A stretch of DNA of 64,000 nucleotides from JACVRW01 sp963811055 (GCA_963811055.1 CAWEPQ010000001.1:62001-126000); one strand, 5' to 3'. Numbered from the stretch's first letter, positions 25,231 to 33,531 are shown. Numbers and translations are program-made. Notes: a model not told the origin generated them from the letters alone.

Positions 25231-26325
25231 GTGAACGACCCTCCGCGCAACCCGGCCGAGCCGGGTCCGCCCGAATACAACGTCTACCGGTCCCGCCGCC
25301 GCGGGCCCAGCAAGCTGTCGGGCGGAGGCGACCTCGACGCGCTCCGCAAGCGGCTCTCGCGCTTCCGCGACCGCGAGCCGCGCGAGCCCGGCGAGCGCCG
25401 CGGCATCACCCCCGGGCGAGTGATCAAGTGGATCGTGATCGCAGTCGTCGCGTGGCTGCTCCTGTCGCTCGTGCTCTTCCTCGTCAGCGCCCAAACCCAG
25501 GAGGGCGTGTCCGAAAGAGCCGAGCGCGCGCTGTCGAGCGACGGCAGCCTGCTCACGGGCAGCACGATCCTCGTGCTCGGGTCCGACGCGCGCACCGGCG
25601 AGTCGATCGACCAGTCCCAGCAGGGACCGTCGCGGGCCGACACGATCATGCTGGTGCGCGCCGCGTTCGGCGGCGTGCGCAAGCTCTCGATCCCGCGCGA
25701 CTCGTTCGCGGAGATCCCCGGCCATGGCGGGCAGAAGATCAACGCGGCCTATGCGCTCGGCGGCCCGGCGCTCATGATCCGGACTGTCGAGGGGTTCATG
25801 GGCAACGGCGTGGAGGTCAACCACCTGATCGAGGTCGACTTCAAGAACTTCCCGAAGCTGATCGACGCGCTCGGGGGCATCGATGTGCAGGTGGAGCACC
25901 GCATCTGCTCGCCGCCGTTCGACAACTTCTGGAAGGGCCTTCGCTTCAAGAAGGGCGAGCAGCACCTGGACGGGGAGCGGGCACTCGGCTTCGCCCGGAT
26001 CCGGAAGAACGCGTGCGCGCCCAACGAGACCGACATCGAGCGCGCGCAGCGCCAGCAGCAGGTGCTGACCGCTATCAAGGACAGCGCCGTGTCCCCGAGC
26101 ACGTTCTTCCGGCTGCCGCTGGTGAGCTGGCGGGCGCCGCGGGCGCTGAAGACGGACATGAACGGGCCGCAGCTGCTGGCGCTGTTCGCCGACTTCGCGA
26201 CGGGCGGCGGCGACCAGACGATGGTGCTCGAGCCCTCGTGCCTGTCATGTGGACCGGCCGGGAGCCTCGTGGTGTCGGCGGGCGCCAAGTCCGACGCCGC
26301 GGACAAGTTGCTCAACGGCGACTGA
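25231..26325 (+). CDS. LytR-CpsA-Psr family cell-wall glycopolymer ligase
   Basis: LCP proteins transfer undecaprenyl-linked glycopolymers to peptidoglycan. The 364-residue product has a cytoplasmic basic N-terminus (about residues 1-62), one transmembrane segment (about 66-86) and an extracellular LCP domain. The domain shows ILVLGSDARTG, RADTIMLVRAAF, KLSIPRDSFAEIPGHGGQKI, HLIEVDFKNFPKLIDALGGI and the Arg-rich IERAQRQQQV. These include the Arg/Asp residues that bind the pyrophosphate. GTG 25231 is the start and appears leaderless. The N-terminal coding region contains a 7-bp palindrome (25250-25266) like the dispersed repeat. Confidence 0.92.
   Translation: MNDPPRNPAEPGPPEYNVYRSRRRGPSKLSGGGDLDALRKRLSRFRDREPREPGERRGITPGRVIKWIVIAVVAWLLLSLVLFLVSAQTQEGVSERAERALSSDGSLLTGSTILVLGSDARTGESIDQSQQGPSRADTIMLVRAAFGGVRKLSIPRDSFAEIPGHGGQKINAAYALGGPALMIRTVEGFMGNGVEVNHLIEVDFKNFPKLIDALGGIDVQVEHRICSPPFDNFWKGLRFKKGEQHLDGERALGFARIRKNACAPNETDIERAQRQQQVLTAIKDSAVSPSTFFRLPLVSWRAPRALKTDMNGPQLLALFADFATGGGDQTMVLEPSCLSCGPAGSLVVSAGAKSDAADKLLNGD
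25250..25266 (+). repeat. Possible decayed copy of the palindromic repeat
   Basis: ACCCGGC-CGA-GCCGGGT forms a 7-bp stem with the same loop and core as the three intergenic copies, but the flanks differ (no GGTGC or TTCC). It lies within codons 7-12 of the LCP gene, so it could be coincidence of Pro/Ala/Glu codons. Confidence 0.3.
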
Positions 26326-26392
26326 AGACAAGTTGCAGTCTGGCTGCGGGAATCTGCCAGAGTGAGCGACGGATTCCATCTGAGGAGAGAGA

Positions 26393-27556
26393 TTGTCCCG
26401 TCCTGCCCGCATCGCCCTGCTCTGCCTGCTAGCCCTGGTAGTGGCCGCTCCCGCAGCCGAGGCCAAGGTCCCCAAGGCCCCGGCCGGCCTGAAGCTCTAC
26501 AAGCCGCCGAAGGCGCTGGCCAAGTACACGCACGGCGACCTGATCTGGGCGCGCAAGGTGGGCAACCCGCTGCCGCAGGCCGGACGCACGTGGACGCTCC
26601 TCTACCGCTCGACGAGCATCCGCGGCAAGGCGATCGGCGTGTCGGGCTTCGTGATGCTCCCGCGCGGCAAGGCGCCCAAGGGCGGCTGGCCGGTGGTCAG
26701 CTGGGCGCACGGCACGAGCGGCATCGCCGACTCCTGCGCTCCCTCGCGTGAGCCGAAGGGCCCCTACACCTTCTATGCGGCACCGCAGTTCGGCGCATGG
26801 CTCAAGGCGGGCTACGCCATCGCGAACACCGACTACGAGGGCCTCGGCACGCCCGGCGTGCATCCCTACCTCGTGGGCCGCTCGGCCGGCCGCGGGGTGG
26901 TTGACATCGTGCGCGCCTCGCGCCAGATCGACGGGCGCCTGAGCCGGCGCTACGTGATCGCCGGCCACTCCCAGGGTGGCCACGCGGCGCTGTTCGCAGC
27001 CGCCCTAGGCCCGAAGTGGGCGCCCGAGCTGAAGCTGCGCGGGGTGGCGGCGTTCGCCCCCGCCTCGCATCTCGGCCTCCTCAGCCGTGCGCTCACCGGC
27101 TTCACCACCCCGAGCGGTTTCTCAGGACTGGCCGCGATGGTCCTCCGCGGCGTTTCCTCGGTCTACCCGCAGGTCAAGAAGAAGGAGATCGCCTCCGATC
27201 AGGCGCTCGCGCTGCTTCCCAAGGTCGACCAGGTGTGTCTCGGTGAGCTCAACAGCCCGTCGCTGTTCGGCGGACTGGCGCCCGCCTCCCTGATCCGTCC
27301 CGGCGCCGACATGTCGAAGCTGAACACGATCCTCGACGCCCAGAACCCGAACCTCAAGATCGCGGCGCCGATCCTCATGGCTCAGGGGCTCAGCGACACC
27401 ACCGTGTTCCCGTTCATGTCGAACCAGCTCGACACGGAGCTGAAGGACGGCGGGAACAAGGTCACGTACCTGACCTTCCCCGACGTCGATCACGTGGGTG
27501 TGGTCGGAGCCGCGGACGCCAGGACGAGGACGTTCTTCGCCGCGCGCCTGAAGTAG
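26393..27556 (+). CDS. Secreted lipase/esterase (LIP family, alpha/beta hydrolase)
   Basis: The 387-residue product has a Sec signal peptide (IALLCLLALVVAAPAAEA) and a LIP-family (PF03583-like) alpha/beta hydrolase fold. The nucleophile elbow is VIAGHSQGGHAALF, followed by candidate acid Asp in QGLSDTTVFP and His in DVDHVG. An oxyanion segment VSWAHGTSG precedes it. Family members are extracellular triacylglycerol or ester hydrolases; the exact substrate is unknown. The start is TTG 26393 behind a GAGGAGAG ribosome site. It lies 67 bases after the LCP gene on the same strand. Confidence 0.87.
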   Translation: MSRPARIALLCLLALVVAAPAAEAKVPKAPAGLKLYKPPKALAKYTHGDLIWARKVGNPLPQAGRTWTLLYRSTSIRGKAIGVSGFVMLPRGKAPKGGWPVVSWAHGTSGIADSCAPSREPKGPYTFYAAPQFGAWLKAGYAIANTDYEGLGTPGVHPYLVGRSAGRGVVDIVRASRQIDGRLSRRYVIAGHSQGGHAALFAAALGPKWAPELKLRGVAAFAPASHLGLLSRALTGFTTPSGFSGLAAMVLRGVSSVYPQVKKKEIASDQALALLPKVDQVCLGELNSPSLFGGLAPASLIRPGADMSKLNTILDAQNPNLKIAAPILMAQGLSDTTVFPFMSNQLDTELKDGGNKVTYLTFPDVDHVGVVGAADARTRTFFAARLK

Positions 27557-27559
27557 CGC

Positions 27560-27895
27560 TCAGTCGGAGTTGGACTTCGAGGAAGACGAAGAGGAGGAGG
27601 AGTCCGACTTGGAGTCGGACTTCGAGCCCGATTTGGCGTCCGACTTGGAATCGGAGTTCGAGGACGTGGTCGACGACGAGGACTCCTTCGAAGAGTCCGA
27701 GCCTCCGGCCGGCGCCTTCTTCTTGCCGTAGTCGGTGTTGTAGAAGCCCGAGCCCTTGAAGTGGACCGCCACGGGGTGGAAGACCCGCTGCACGGCTGCA
27801 CCACAGACCGTGCACTCGGTAATCGGATCGTCCGTCATCCGCTGCATCACCTCGAAGGTGTGGCCTTTCTTGCAGCGGTATTCGTAAATGGGCAT
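27560..27895 (-). CDS. FmdB-family zinc-ribbon protein with Ser/Lys/Asp-rich tail
   Basis: The 111-residue product begins PIYEYRCKKGHTFEVMQRM and continues ITECTVCGAAVQRVF, the FmdB/CxxC_CXXC_SSSS zinc-ribbon domain; the first knuckle is reduced to a single Cys followed by K-K-G-H instead of CxxCG. The last 50 residues are almost only Ser, Lys and Asp and are predicted disordered. The family was named as a regulator near formamidase genes but its function is not established. A TATACT -10 box lies 9 bases upstream of ATG 27895. It converges on the lipase gene with 3 bases between stops. Confidence 0.8.
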   Translation of the reverse strand: MPIYEYRCKKGHTFEVMQRMTDDPITECTVCGAAVQRVFHPVAVHFKGSGFYNTDYGKKKAPAGGSDSSKESSSSTTSSNSDSKSDAKSGSKSDSKSDSSSSSSSSKSNSD

Positions 27896-27904
27896 ACCGC
27901 TTCG

Positions 27905-27910
27905 AGTATA
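27905..27910 (-). promoter_or_regulatory. -10 box TATACT of the FmdB-family gene
   Basis: TATACT on the minus strand ends 9 bases before ATG 27895. No Shine-Dalgarno sequence is apparent in the gap. Confidence 0.4.
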
Positions 27911-27947
27911 TGAGCGGCACGCCGGGCGCTTACGCAGGGAGAACGTC

Positions 27948-27977
27948 GGTGCGCACCCGGCCAAGCCGGGTGCTTCC
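27948..27977 (+). repeat. 30-bp palindromic repeat, copy 3
   Basis: A 9-bp perfect stem (27953-27961 with 27965-27973) closes a CAA loop, flanked by GGTGC and TTCC exactly as in the copies at 2242 and 9176. It lies in the divergent intergenic space between the FmdB-family gene and glyS, so it is not a read-through terminator of either gene. Confidence 0.75.
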
Positions 27978-27991
27978 GCAAGACCCGGCGC

Positions 27992-27997
27992 TACTCT
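27992..27997 (+). promoter_or_regulatory. -10 box TACTCT of glyS
   Basis: TACTCT is separated by 8 bases from GTG 28006, predicting a leaderless glyS transcript. The repeat copy ends 14 bases upstream and would overlap the usual -35 zone. Confidence 0.45.
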
Positions 27998-28005
27998 GGC
28001 GTGCC

Positions 28006-29397
28006 GTGACGACCGATGTAGTGACGATGGACAAGATCGTGGCCCTCTGCAAGCGGCGCGGACTGATCTTTCCCGCGTCGGAGATCTACGGCGGGATAGC
28101 CAACACCTACGACTACGGGCACTACGGCGTCCTGCTGAAGAACAACGTCGTGAGCGCCTGGTGGAAGGCCATGATCCAGGAGCGCGACGACATCGTGGCG
28201 CTCGACTCGGCGATCATCCAGCACCCTCGCACCTGGGAGGCGTCGGGCCACCTGGCGGGCTTCACCGATCCGCTGGTGGACTGCCGGAGCTGCAAGCGCC
28301 GCTTCCGGGCCGACCACCTCGAGGAGGTGCGCAACGGCACCGCCGAGCACGAGGGGATCCGGTGCGGCAAGGCTCCGTCGAAGCTCCCGGGCGACCACGC
28401 GGACTGCGATCTCACCGACGCGCGCGAGTTCAACCTCATGTTCGAGACGTCGATCGGCCCCGTGAAGGACGCCGGCTCGGCCGTGTACCTGCGGCCCGAG
28501 ACCGCGCAGGGCATCTTCCTCGCCTTCAAGACCACGCTCGGCTTCGCGCGCAAGAAGCCGCCGTTCGGCATCGCCCAGATCGGCAAGTCGTTCCGCAACG
28601 AGATCACCCCCGGCAACTTCATCTTCCGGACGCTCGAGTTCGAGCAGATGGAGATGGAGTTCTTCGTGCCGCCGGCCGAGGCCGAGCAGTGGTACGAGCA
28701 CTGGATGGAGCAGCGCATGGCCTGGTACGTCTCGCTCGGGGTGGACCCGGACAAGCTGCGCCTGCGTCCGCACGAGCCCGACGAGCTGTCGCACTACAGC
28801 TCGGCCACCAGCGACATCGAGTACCTGTTCCCGATCGGCTGGTCCGAGCTCGAGGGCATCGCCAACCGCGGCGACTTCGACCTGACCCAGCACGCCGAGC
28901 ACTCCGGGCAGAAGCTCGAGTACGTGGACACCGCCAGCGGCGACCGCTACGTGCCGCACGTGATCGAGCCGGCGGCCGGCCTGGGTCGCACCGTCCTCAC
29001 GCTCCTGTGCGACGCCTACGACGAGGACGAGATCGGCGGCGAGCAGCGCACCGTCCTGCGGCTGATGCCGAAGATGGCTCCGATCAAGGTCGCGGTGCTG
29101 CCGCTCGTGAACAAGGAGGGCCAGCCGGAGCGCGCCCGCGAGATCTACGAGGAGCTGCGCGAGCTGATGCCCGCCGAGTTCGACACGGGCGGCTCGATCG
29201 GTAAGCGCTACCGGCGCCAGGACGAGATCGGAACGCCCTGGGGCGTGACCGTGGACCACCAGACGATGGAGGACGGCACCGTGACGCTCCGCGACCGCGA
29301 CACGGTCGAGCAGGTGCGCATCGCGGCCGCCGATCTGGGCGCCGAGCTCCAGCGCCGTCTCGCGGCACCCTGGACCTCGCCGAAGCGCGGCGAGTAG
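28006..29397 (+). CDS. glyS: Glycyl-tRNA synthetase (dimeric type)
   Basis: This class II synthetase charges tRNA-Gly. The 463-residue product is the alpha2 type, with FPASEIYGGIANTYDYGHYG near the N-terminus, a Cys-containing insert (CRSCKRRFRADHLEEVRNG), motif 2 (GKSFRNEITPGNFIFRTLEF), motif 3 (VIEPAAGLGRTVLTLL) and the C-terminal anticodon-binding domain (KVAVLPLVNK, EFDTGGSIGKRYRRQDEIGT). Start choice: GTG 28006 with a -10 box 8 bases upstream; ATG 28027 is an alternative. Coding upstream of 28006 overlaps the palindromic repeat and is not used. Confidence 0.95.
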   Translation: MTTDVVTMDKIVALCKRRGLIFPASEIYGGIANTYDYGHYGVLLKNNVVSAWWKAMIQERDDIVALDSAIIQHPRTWEASGHLAGFTDPLVDCRSCKRRFRADHLEEVRNGTAEHEGIRCGKAPSKLPGDHADCDLTDAREFNLMFETSIGPVKDAGSAVYLRPETAQGIFLAFKTTLGFARKKPPFGIAQIGKSFRNEITPGNFIFRTLEFEQMEMEFFVPPAEAEQWYEHWMEQRMAWYVSLGVDPDKLRLRPHEPDELSHYSSATSDIEYLFPIGWSELEGIANRGDFDLTQHAEHSGQKLEYVDTASGDRYVPHVIEPAAGLGRTVLTLLCDAYDEDEIGGEQRTVLRLMPKMAPIKVAVLPLVNKEGQPERAREIYEELRELMPAEFDTGGSIGKRYRRQDEIGTPWGVTVDHQTMEDGTVTLRDRDTVEQVRIAAADLGAELQRRLAAPWTSPKRGE

Positions 29398-29400
29398 CGC

Positions 29401-30015
29401 TCAGCCTGTAGCGCCGAGCAGCCGGCGGGCGGTGTGCACGCCGAGCTCGAAGGCGGCCTCTCGATCCCACTCGGGATCGGAGAGCACCTGGATGCCGAAG
29501 CCGTCGCCGAGCGAGAAGAGGATCGACGCCACCGCCTCGGCATCCGCCGCGAGCGTGATCACACCCTCGCTCTCCTTGCTCCGCAGCCCCTCGGCAAGGT
29601 TCGCTCGCCAGGAGCGGTACAGCTCGGCCATCTCGGCGCGGATCTCCTCGCTGTGGCGCGATGCGCTCAGCAGCTCGTAGAGCACCGAGCGATTGGCCCG
29701 CTCGTCCTCGATGAACTCCTCGAGTCCCACCACGAGCGCGGCCACGATCGCCTCGACCGTGTGCGCCTCGGCCAGCCGTTCCTCCATCGCCTGATTGCGC
29801 ACCTCGCAGTCCTGGCGAACGACCTCCACGAGCAGGCGCTCCTTGGAGCCGAAGTAGTAATGGAGGAGCCCCCGTGACACGCCGGCTTCGCGCGCCACGT
29901 GGTCGAAGGTCGAGCCCGCCGCGCCGCGCCTGCCGACGCTCGAGCGCATCGCCGCGACGATCCGCTGGGCCTTCTCCCCCTCGAGCTTCCGAGGTGTCTC
30001 GACCGAGGCCTCCAC
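29401..30015 (-). CDS. TetR-family transcriptional regulator
   Basis: The product (204 residues from GTG 30015) has a TetR N-terminal HTH: AQRIVAAMRSSVGRRGAAGS followed by TFDHVAREAGVSRGLLHYYF (about residues 14-55). A helical ligand-binding domain follows; LLHYYFGSKERLLVEVVRQD and the later VLYELLSASRH resemble the TetR_C_6/BetI-type group. A TAGACT box lies 7 bases upstream of GTG 30015. Its stop is 3 bases beyond the glyS stop on the opposite strand. The ligand and target are unknown; no transporter or enzyme is divergent from it. Confidence 0.87.
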   Translation of the reverse strand: MEASVETPRKLEGEKAQRIVAAMRSSVGRRGAAGSTFDHVAREAGVSRGLLHYYFGSKERLLVEVVRQDCEVRNQAMEERLAEAHTVEAIVAALVVGLEEFIEDERANRSVLYELLSASRHSEEIRAEMAELYRSWRANLAEGLRSKESEGVITLAADAEAVASILFSLGDGFGIQVLSDPEWDREAAFELGVHTARRLLGATG

Positions 30016-30022
30016 GGCGGCG

Positions 30023-30028
30023 AGTCTA
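30023..30028 (-). promoter_or_regulatory. -10 box TAGACT of the TetR-family gene
   Basis: TAGACT on the minus strand precedes GTG 30015 by 7 bases. This supports GTG 30015 over the earlier in-frame ATG at 30066, which would lie inside the preceding terminator. Confidence 0.45.
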
Positions 30029-30064
30029 GCTGGCTGGCCAGCCGGGCTGAGCGGGCGGTCCGGC

Positions 30065-30095
30065 AAAAAAGAGGGGGCGCCTCAGGCGCCCCCTC
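30065..30095 (-). terminator. Strong intrinsic terminator
   Basis: On the minus strand an 11-bp perfect stem (30095-30085 with 30081-30071, loop of 3) is followed by six T residues (30070-30065). It ends transcription of the coiled-coil membrane protein gene that stops at 30122. It is the clearest intrinsic terminator in the window. Confidence 0.93.
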
Positions 30096-30099
30096 TAAC

Positions 30100-30118
30100 G
30101 CTTCAAACCGGTTGAAGC
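30100..30118 (-). other. Second stem-loop before the terminator
   Basis: GCTTCAA and TTGAAGC pair over 7 bp around a 5-base loop. It lies between the stop codon at 30122 and the intrinsic terminator. It is unusually AT-rich for the region and could be a processing or protein-binding site; function unknown. Confidence 0.5.
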
Positions 30119-30121
30119 CCG

Positions 30122-30598
30122 TTAGGTCGTGCCCACAGGCTGGCCGGTGGTCGCGCTCGCGTTGGGCGAGGGCTCCGGCGTGGTGCTGGCCGTGTACTCG
30201 AACTCCTCCTCGGCGCCGAACAGCGCGTCGAGGACCTTCCTGCGCAGGCCCTCGCTGAGGGCGAGTGCCAGCACTCCGCCGACCAGGCCGAGAACGAGCA
30301 GGCGGCCGCGCTTACCGCGCTTACGCTTCTTGGTTCCGCGCAGACCGTCAGCCGCCTCACGCAGTGAGGTGGCGGCCTCGCGCAACTCGCGCTGAACCTT
30401 CTTGTCCTCGAGAGCCTTGGTCGGGCCCTTGCCGTTCATCCGCCCGTACGCCCTCTTCGCGGAGTCGTAGGTGTTGCGCAGGTTCGCGCGCAGCTCCTCG
30501 TCCTCGATAAGTCTCTGAACGTACGCATTCGAGCGGACTGCCTGACCGGCCGCCACCGCGCCGGCCCCGGCCTTTGCAGCCTTTTTTCTCGATGCCAT
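30122..30598 (-). CDS. Basic coiled-coil protein with one membrane segment
   Basis: The 158-residue product has a Lys/Ala-rich N-terminus (ASRKKAAKAGAGAVAAGQAV), a charged helical region (about residues 25-88), a basic patch GTKKRKRGKRG, one transmembrane segment (about 98-117, LLVLGLVGGVLALALSEGLR) and a Ser/Thr/Pro/Glu-rich tail. No family is recognised. The start at ATG 30598 has an AGGAGAG ribosome site directly upstream. A strong terminator follows. Probably a membrane-anchored DNA- or envelope-associated protein, but this is inference only. Confidence 0.65.
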   Translation of the reverse strand: MASRKKAAKAGAGAVAAGQAVRSNAYVQRLIEDEELRANLRNTYDSAKRAYGRMNGKGPTKALEDKKVQRELREAATSLREAADGLRGTKKRKRGKRGRLLVLGLVGGVLALALSEGLRRKVLDALFGAEEEFEYTASTTPEPSPNASATTGQPVGTT

Positions 30599-30675
30599 CT
30601 CTCTCCTAGGATCCGCTTGCCTGTGGACACTGTACCCGGACAGGACCGCCGGGAACAACGCCGGTGACCCAAATT

Positions 30676-33081
30676 TCAGCGGGTGCGCCCGCCCTTGTTG
30701 CGCTTCGGGCTCTCGAGCGCAGCGTCGAGGACCTCATCGGCGTCGTCCACGAGCACGAACTGCATCCGCTTCCGCAGGTGCTCGGGCACGTCGTCGATGT
30801 CCGCCTCGTTGCGCCTCGGAACGATCAGCCGGTGGATGTCCGCGCGCTGGGCGGCGAGCGCCTTCTCCTTCAAACCGCCGATCGGCAGGACCTGGCCCGT
30901 GAGGGTGATCTCCCCGGTCATCGCCGTGTCCGCGCGAACCGGCCGGCCGGTGATGCTGGACGCGATCGCGGTGGCCATCGTGATCCCCGCGCTCGGGCCG
31001 TCCTTCGGGATCGCTCCGGCAGGCACGTGCACGTGGAGGTCGTGGTTGCGGAACCAGTCGTCGGCCAGGTCGCCGTTGAGCGCCTCCGGCATCGCGTTCT
31101 TCACGTATGAGAGCGCGGCCGCCGCGGACTCCTTCATCACGTCGCCGAGCTGCCCGGTCACCTGGAGCTTGCCGTCGCCCGGGAACGACGTGGCCTCTAC
31201 GAAGAGGACATCGCCACCCACCGGTGTCCACGCCAGCCCGGTGGCCACGCCGGCCTCGCCGGTGCGGCGCACCGTCTCCGGCACGAAGCGCGGCTTGCCC
31301 AGCAGCGTCGTGACGGTCCGCGGCCTGATCGTCCGCTTCGAGCGCCGCTTCCCCTCCGCGAACTCGCGCGCCACCTTCCTGCACACCGAGCCGATCTCAC
31401 GTTCGAGGCCGCGGACGCCCGCCTCGCGCGTGTAGCCCTCGATGATCGCGTCCACCGCCTCGTCGGTGAACTCGATCTTGGAGCGGCCCACGCCGTTGCG
31501 CTCCATCTGGCGAGGCACCAGGTAGCGCTTCGCGATCTGGCGCTTCTCCTCGTGCGTGTAGCCCGACAGCTGGATGACCTCCATCCGGTCGCGCAGGGCG
31601 GGCGGCACGGTCTCGAGCTGGTTGGCCGTGCAGATGAAGAAGACGTGCGAGAGGTCGAACGGCAGGTCCAGGTAGTGGTCCCGGAAGGTCGAGTTCTGCT
31701 CAGGGTCGAGCACCTCCAGCATCGCGCTCGCAGGGTCGCCGCGGAAGTCCGTGCCCATCTTGTCGATCTCGTCGATCATCAACACCGGGTTCTTGCTCCC
31801 GGCATCGCGCATGGCGCGGATGATCGTTCCGGGCATGGCCCCGATGTACGTGCGCCGGTGGCCGCGGATCTCGGACTCGTCGCGAACGCCGCCCACCGAG
31901 ATGCGCTCGAACGAGCGCCCGAGCGTGCCCGCCACCGACCGGCCGAGCGAGGTCTTGCCCACGCCCGGCGGGCCCACGAAGCAGAGGATCGACGAGCGCG
32001 CGTCGGGCTTGAGCTTGCGCACCGCCAGAAACTCGAGGATGCGGTCCTTCACCAGCTCCATGTCGTAGTGGTCGCGATCGAGGTGCTTGCGCGCCGCCTT
32101 GAGATCGAGCGTGTCCTCGCTGAAGTTCGACCAGGGCAGCGTGGCCAGCCACTCGAGGTAGGTGCGGATCACCCCGTGCTCCACGGACTGCGCAGGCAGC
32201 CGCTCGAAGCGCTGGAGCTCGCGTTCGGCAGCCTTCTGGGCGTACTCGGGAAGGGCGGCCTCCTCCAGCTGCTCGCGCAGCTCCGCGGCCTCGGCCTGCG
32301 CCTCGTCCACCTCGCCGAGCTCCTCCTGAATCGCCTTGAGCTGCTGGCGCAGCCAGTACTCGCGCTGCCCGCGGTCCATCTCCGACTGCACCTGCGACTG
32401 GATGCGCGTGCCGATCTCCACCAGCTCGAGCTCACGGGCCAGCAGCTCCGACAGGAACCGCAGCCGGCGGGCCACGTTGCGCTCCTCGAGCAGGTGCTGC
32501 TTCTCCTCGGTCTTGAGCCGCAGCGCTCCCGCAATCATGTGCGCCAGCTCAGAGGGGTCGTCCAGATTGGCCACCGCTATCTGGAGCTCCTCCGGCAGGT
32601 ACGGCACCTCCTCGATGATCCGCGAGAAGGTCGACTGCACGTTGCGGTGGAGCGCCTCGAGCTCGGGCGAGGGCTCGATCTCGTCGGGCGCCTCCTCGAT
32701 GCGGGCCACCATGTAGGGCTCGGTGGACGAGAACTTCTCGACCAGAACCCGCTGGGCTCCGTGCACCAGGATCCGCAGTGTGCCGTCCGGCACCTTGAGC
32801 ATCCGCGAGACCACGCCGGCCACGCCCACCCGGTACACGTCGTCGGGCCCGGGCTCCTCGACCTCCGGGTCCTTGCTCGCCACCATCACGAGCATCCGGT
32901 TCCCGCCGAGCACGTCGTTCACGAGGCTGATCGAGCGCTCCTGGCCGATCGCGAGCGGCGTGAGGGCCTCGGGGAACGGCACGGTGTCGCGCAGCGGGAG
33001 CACCGGCAGCTCCGCGGGCAGGCTCGTACGGACGACGGCCTGAGCGGCCTCGCCATCCGCCGACGGAATATGGATGCTCAC
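30676..33081 (-). CDS. lon: ATP-dependent protease Lon
   Basis: Lon degrades misfolded and regulatory proteins in the cytoplasm. The 801-residue product has the N-terminal substrate-binding LON domain (PAELPVLPLRDTVPFPEALT), a long coiled coil (about residues 190-290), the AAA+ module with Walker A GPPGVGKTSLGRS and Walker B VLMIDEIDKMG, and the Ser-Lys protease domain with PKDGPSAGIT (Ser697) and GGLKEKALAA (Lys740). GTG 33081 overlaps the stop codon of the hsp20 gene (GTGA), coupling the chaperone and the protease. Confidence 0.97.
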   Translation of the reverse strand: MSIHIPSADGEAAQAVVRTSLPAELPVLPLRDTVPFPEALTPLAIGQERSISLVNDVLGGNRMLVMVASKDPEVEEPGPDDVYRVGVAGVVSRMLKVPDGTLRILVHGAQRVLVEKFSSTEPYMVARIEEAPDEIEPSPELEALHRNVQSTFSRIIEEVPYLPEELQIAVANLDDPSELAHMIAGALRLKTEEKQHLLEERNVARRLRFLSELLARELELVEIGTRIQSQVQSEMDRGQREYWLRQQLKAIQEELGEVDEAQAEAAELREQLEEAALPEYAQKAAERELQRFERLPAQSVEHGVIRTYLEWLATLPWSNFSEDTLDLKAARKHLDRDHYDMELVKDRILEFLAVRKLKPDARSSILCFVGPPGVGKTSLGRSVAGTLGRSFERISVGGVRDESEIRGHRRTYIGAMPGTIIRAMRDAGSKNPVLMIDEIDKMGTDFRGDPASAMLEVLDPEQNSTFRDHYLDLPFDLSHVFFICTANQLETVPPALRDRMEVIQLSGYTHEEKRQIAKRYLVPRQMERNGVGRSKIEFTDEAVDAIIEGYTREAGVRGLEREIGSVCRKVAREFAEGKRRSKRTIRPRTVTTLLGKPRFVPETVRRTGEAGVATGLAWTPVGGDVLFVEATSFPGDGKLQVTGQLGDVMKESAAAALSYVKNAMPEALNGDLADDWFRNHDLHVHVPAGAIPKDGPSAGITMATAIASSITGRPVRADTAMTGEITLTGQVLPIGGLKEKALAAQRADIHRLIVPRRNEADIDDVPEHLRKRMQFVLVDDADEVLDAALESPKRNKGGRTR

Positions 33082-33524
33082 TCGAGCTCGCCCTCTTCGA
33101 TCGGCACGCGCCGGGCCTCGTTCGCGGGAGCGAGTGGAATCTCCACCTCGAGGATCCCGTCCTCGTAGCTGGCGCGCGCCTGGTCGGCCGCCACCTCGGT
33201 GCCCAGCTCGACCAACCGGCGGAACGGGCCATGCTCGATCTCGATCTGCTGGTAGAGGCGCCCGGCCGCCTCGGCAGGACGGCGCTCCCCGGCGATCAGG
33301 AGCTGGCGCCCCCGGATCTCGAGCCCGATGTCCTGGATGTGGATCCCGGACAGGTCGGCCTTGACGACGGCGCGCGGGGGGTCGTCCACGTAGTAGACGT
33401 CCACCGACGGCGAGAAGCCGCCGCCGCGCAGGCCGGTTGCGCGCTCGAAGACGTCGCCGAAGAGCTCATCGATCTCCCGGCGCATCCGTTCGAAGTTTGC
33501 GAAGAGGTCCCGCGAACGGGCCAT
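33078..33524 (-). CDS. Hsp20/alpha-crystallin small heat shock protein
   Basis: Small heat shock proteins hold unfolding proteins for refolding or degradation. The 148-residue product has an N-terminal arm (FANFERMRREIDELFGDVFE), the alpha-crystallin domain (about residues 38-130) with PSVDVYYVDDPPRAVVKADL, and a closing ILEVEIPLA. Only the C-terminal I-x-I/V anchor is atypical. A TATCCT -10 box stands 7 bases before ATG 33524, predicting a leaderless transcript. Its stop overlaps the lon start, so the pair forms a quality-control operon. Confidence 0.92.
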   Translation of the reverse strand: MARSRDLFANFERMRREIDELFGDVFERATGLRGGGFSPSVDVYYVDDPPRAVVKADLSGIHIQDIGLEIRGRQLLIAGERRPAEAAGRLYQQIEIEHGPFRRLVELGTEVAADQARASYEDGILEVEIPLAPANEARRVPIEEGELE

Positions 33525-33531
33525 GTCATCG

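Noticed and set aside
27560..27710. Ser/Lys/Asp repeats at the end of the FmdB-like protein as a CRISPR-like or RTX array
   Set aside because: The DNA repeats are short, irregular and in frame; they encode a disordered tail rather than spacers or GGxGxD repeats.
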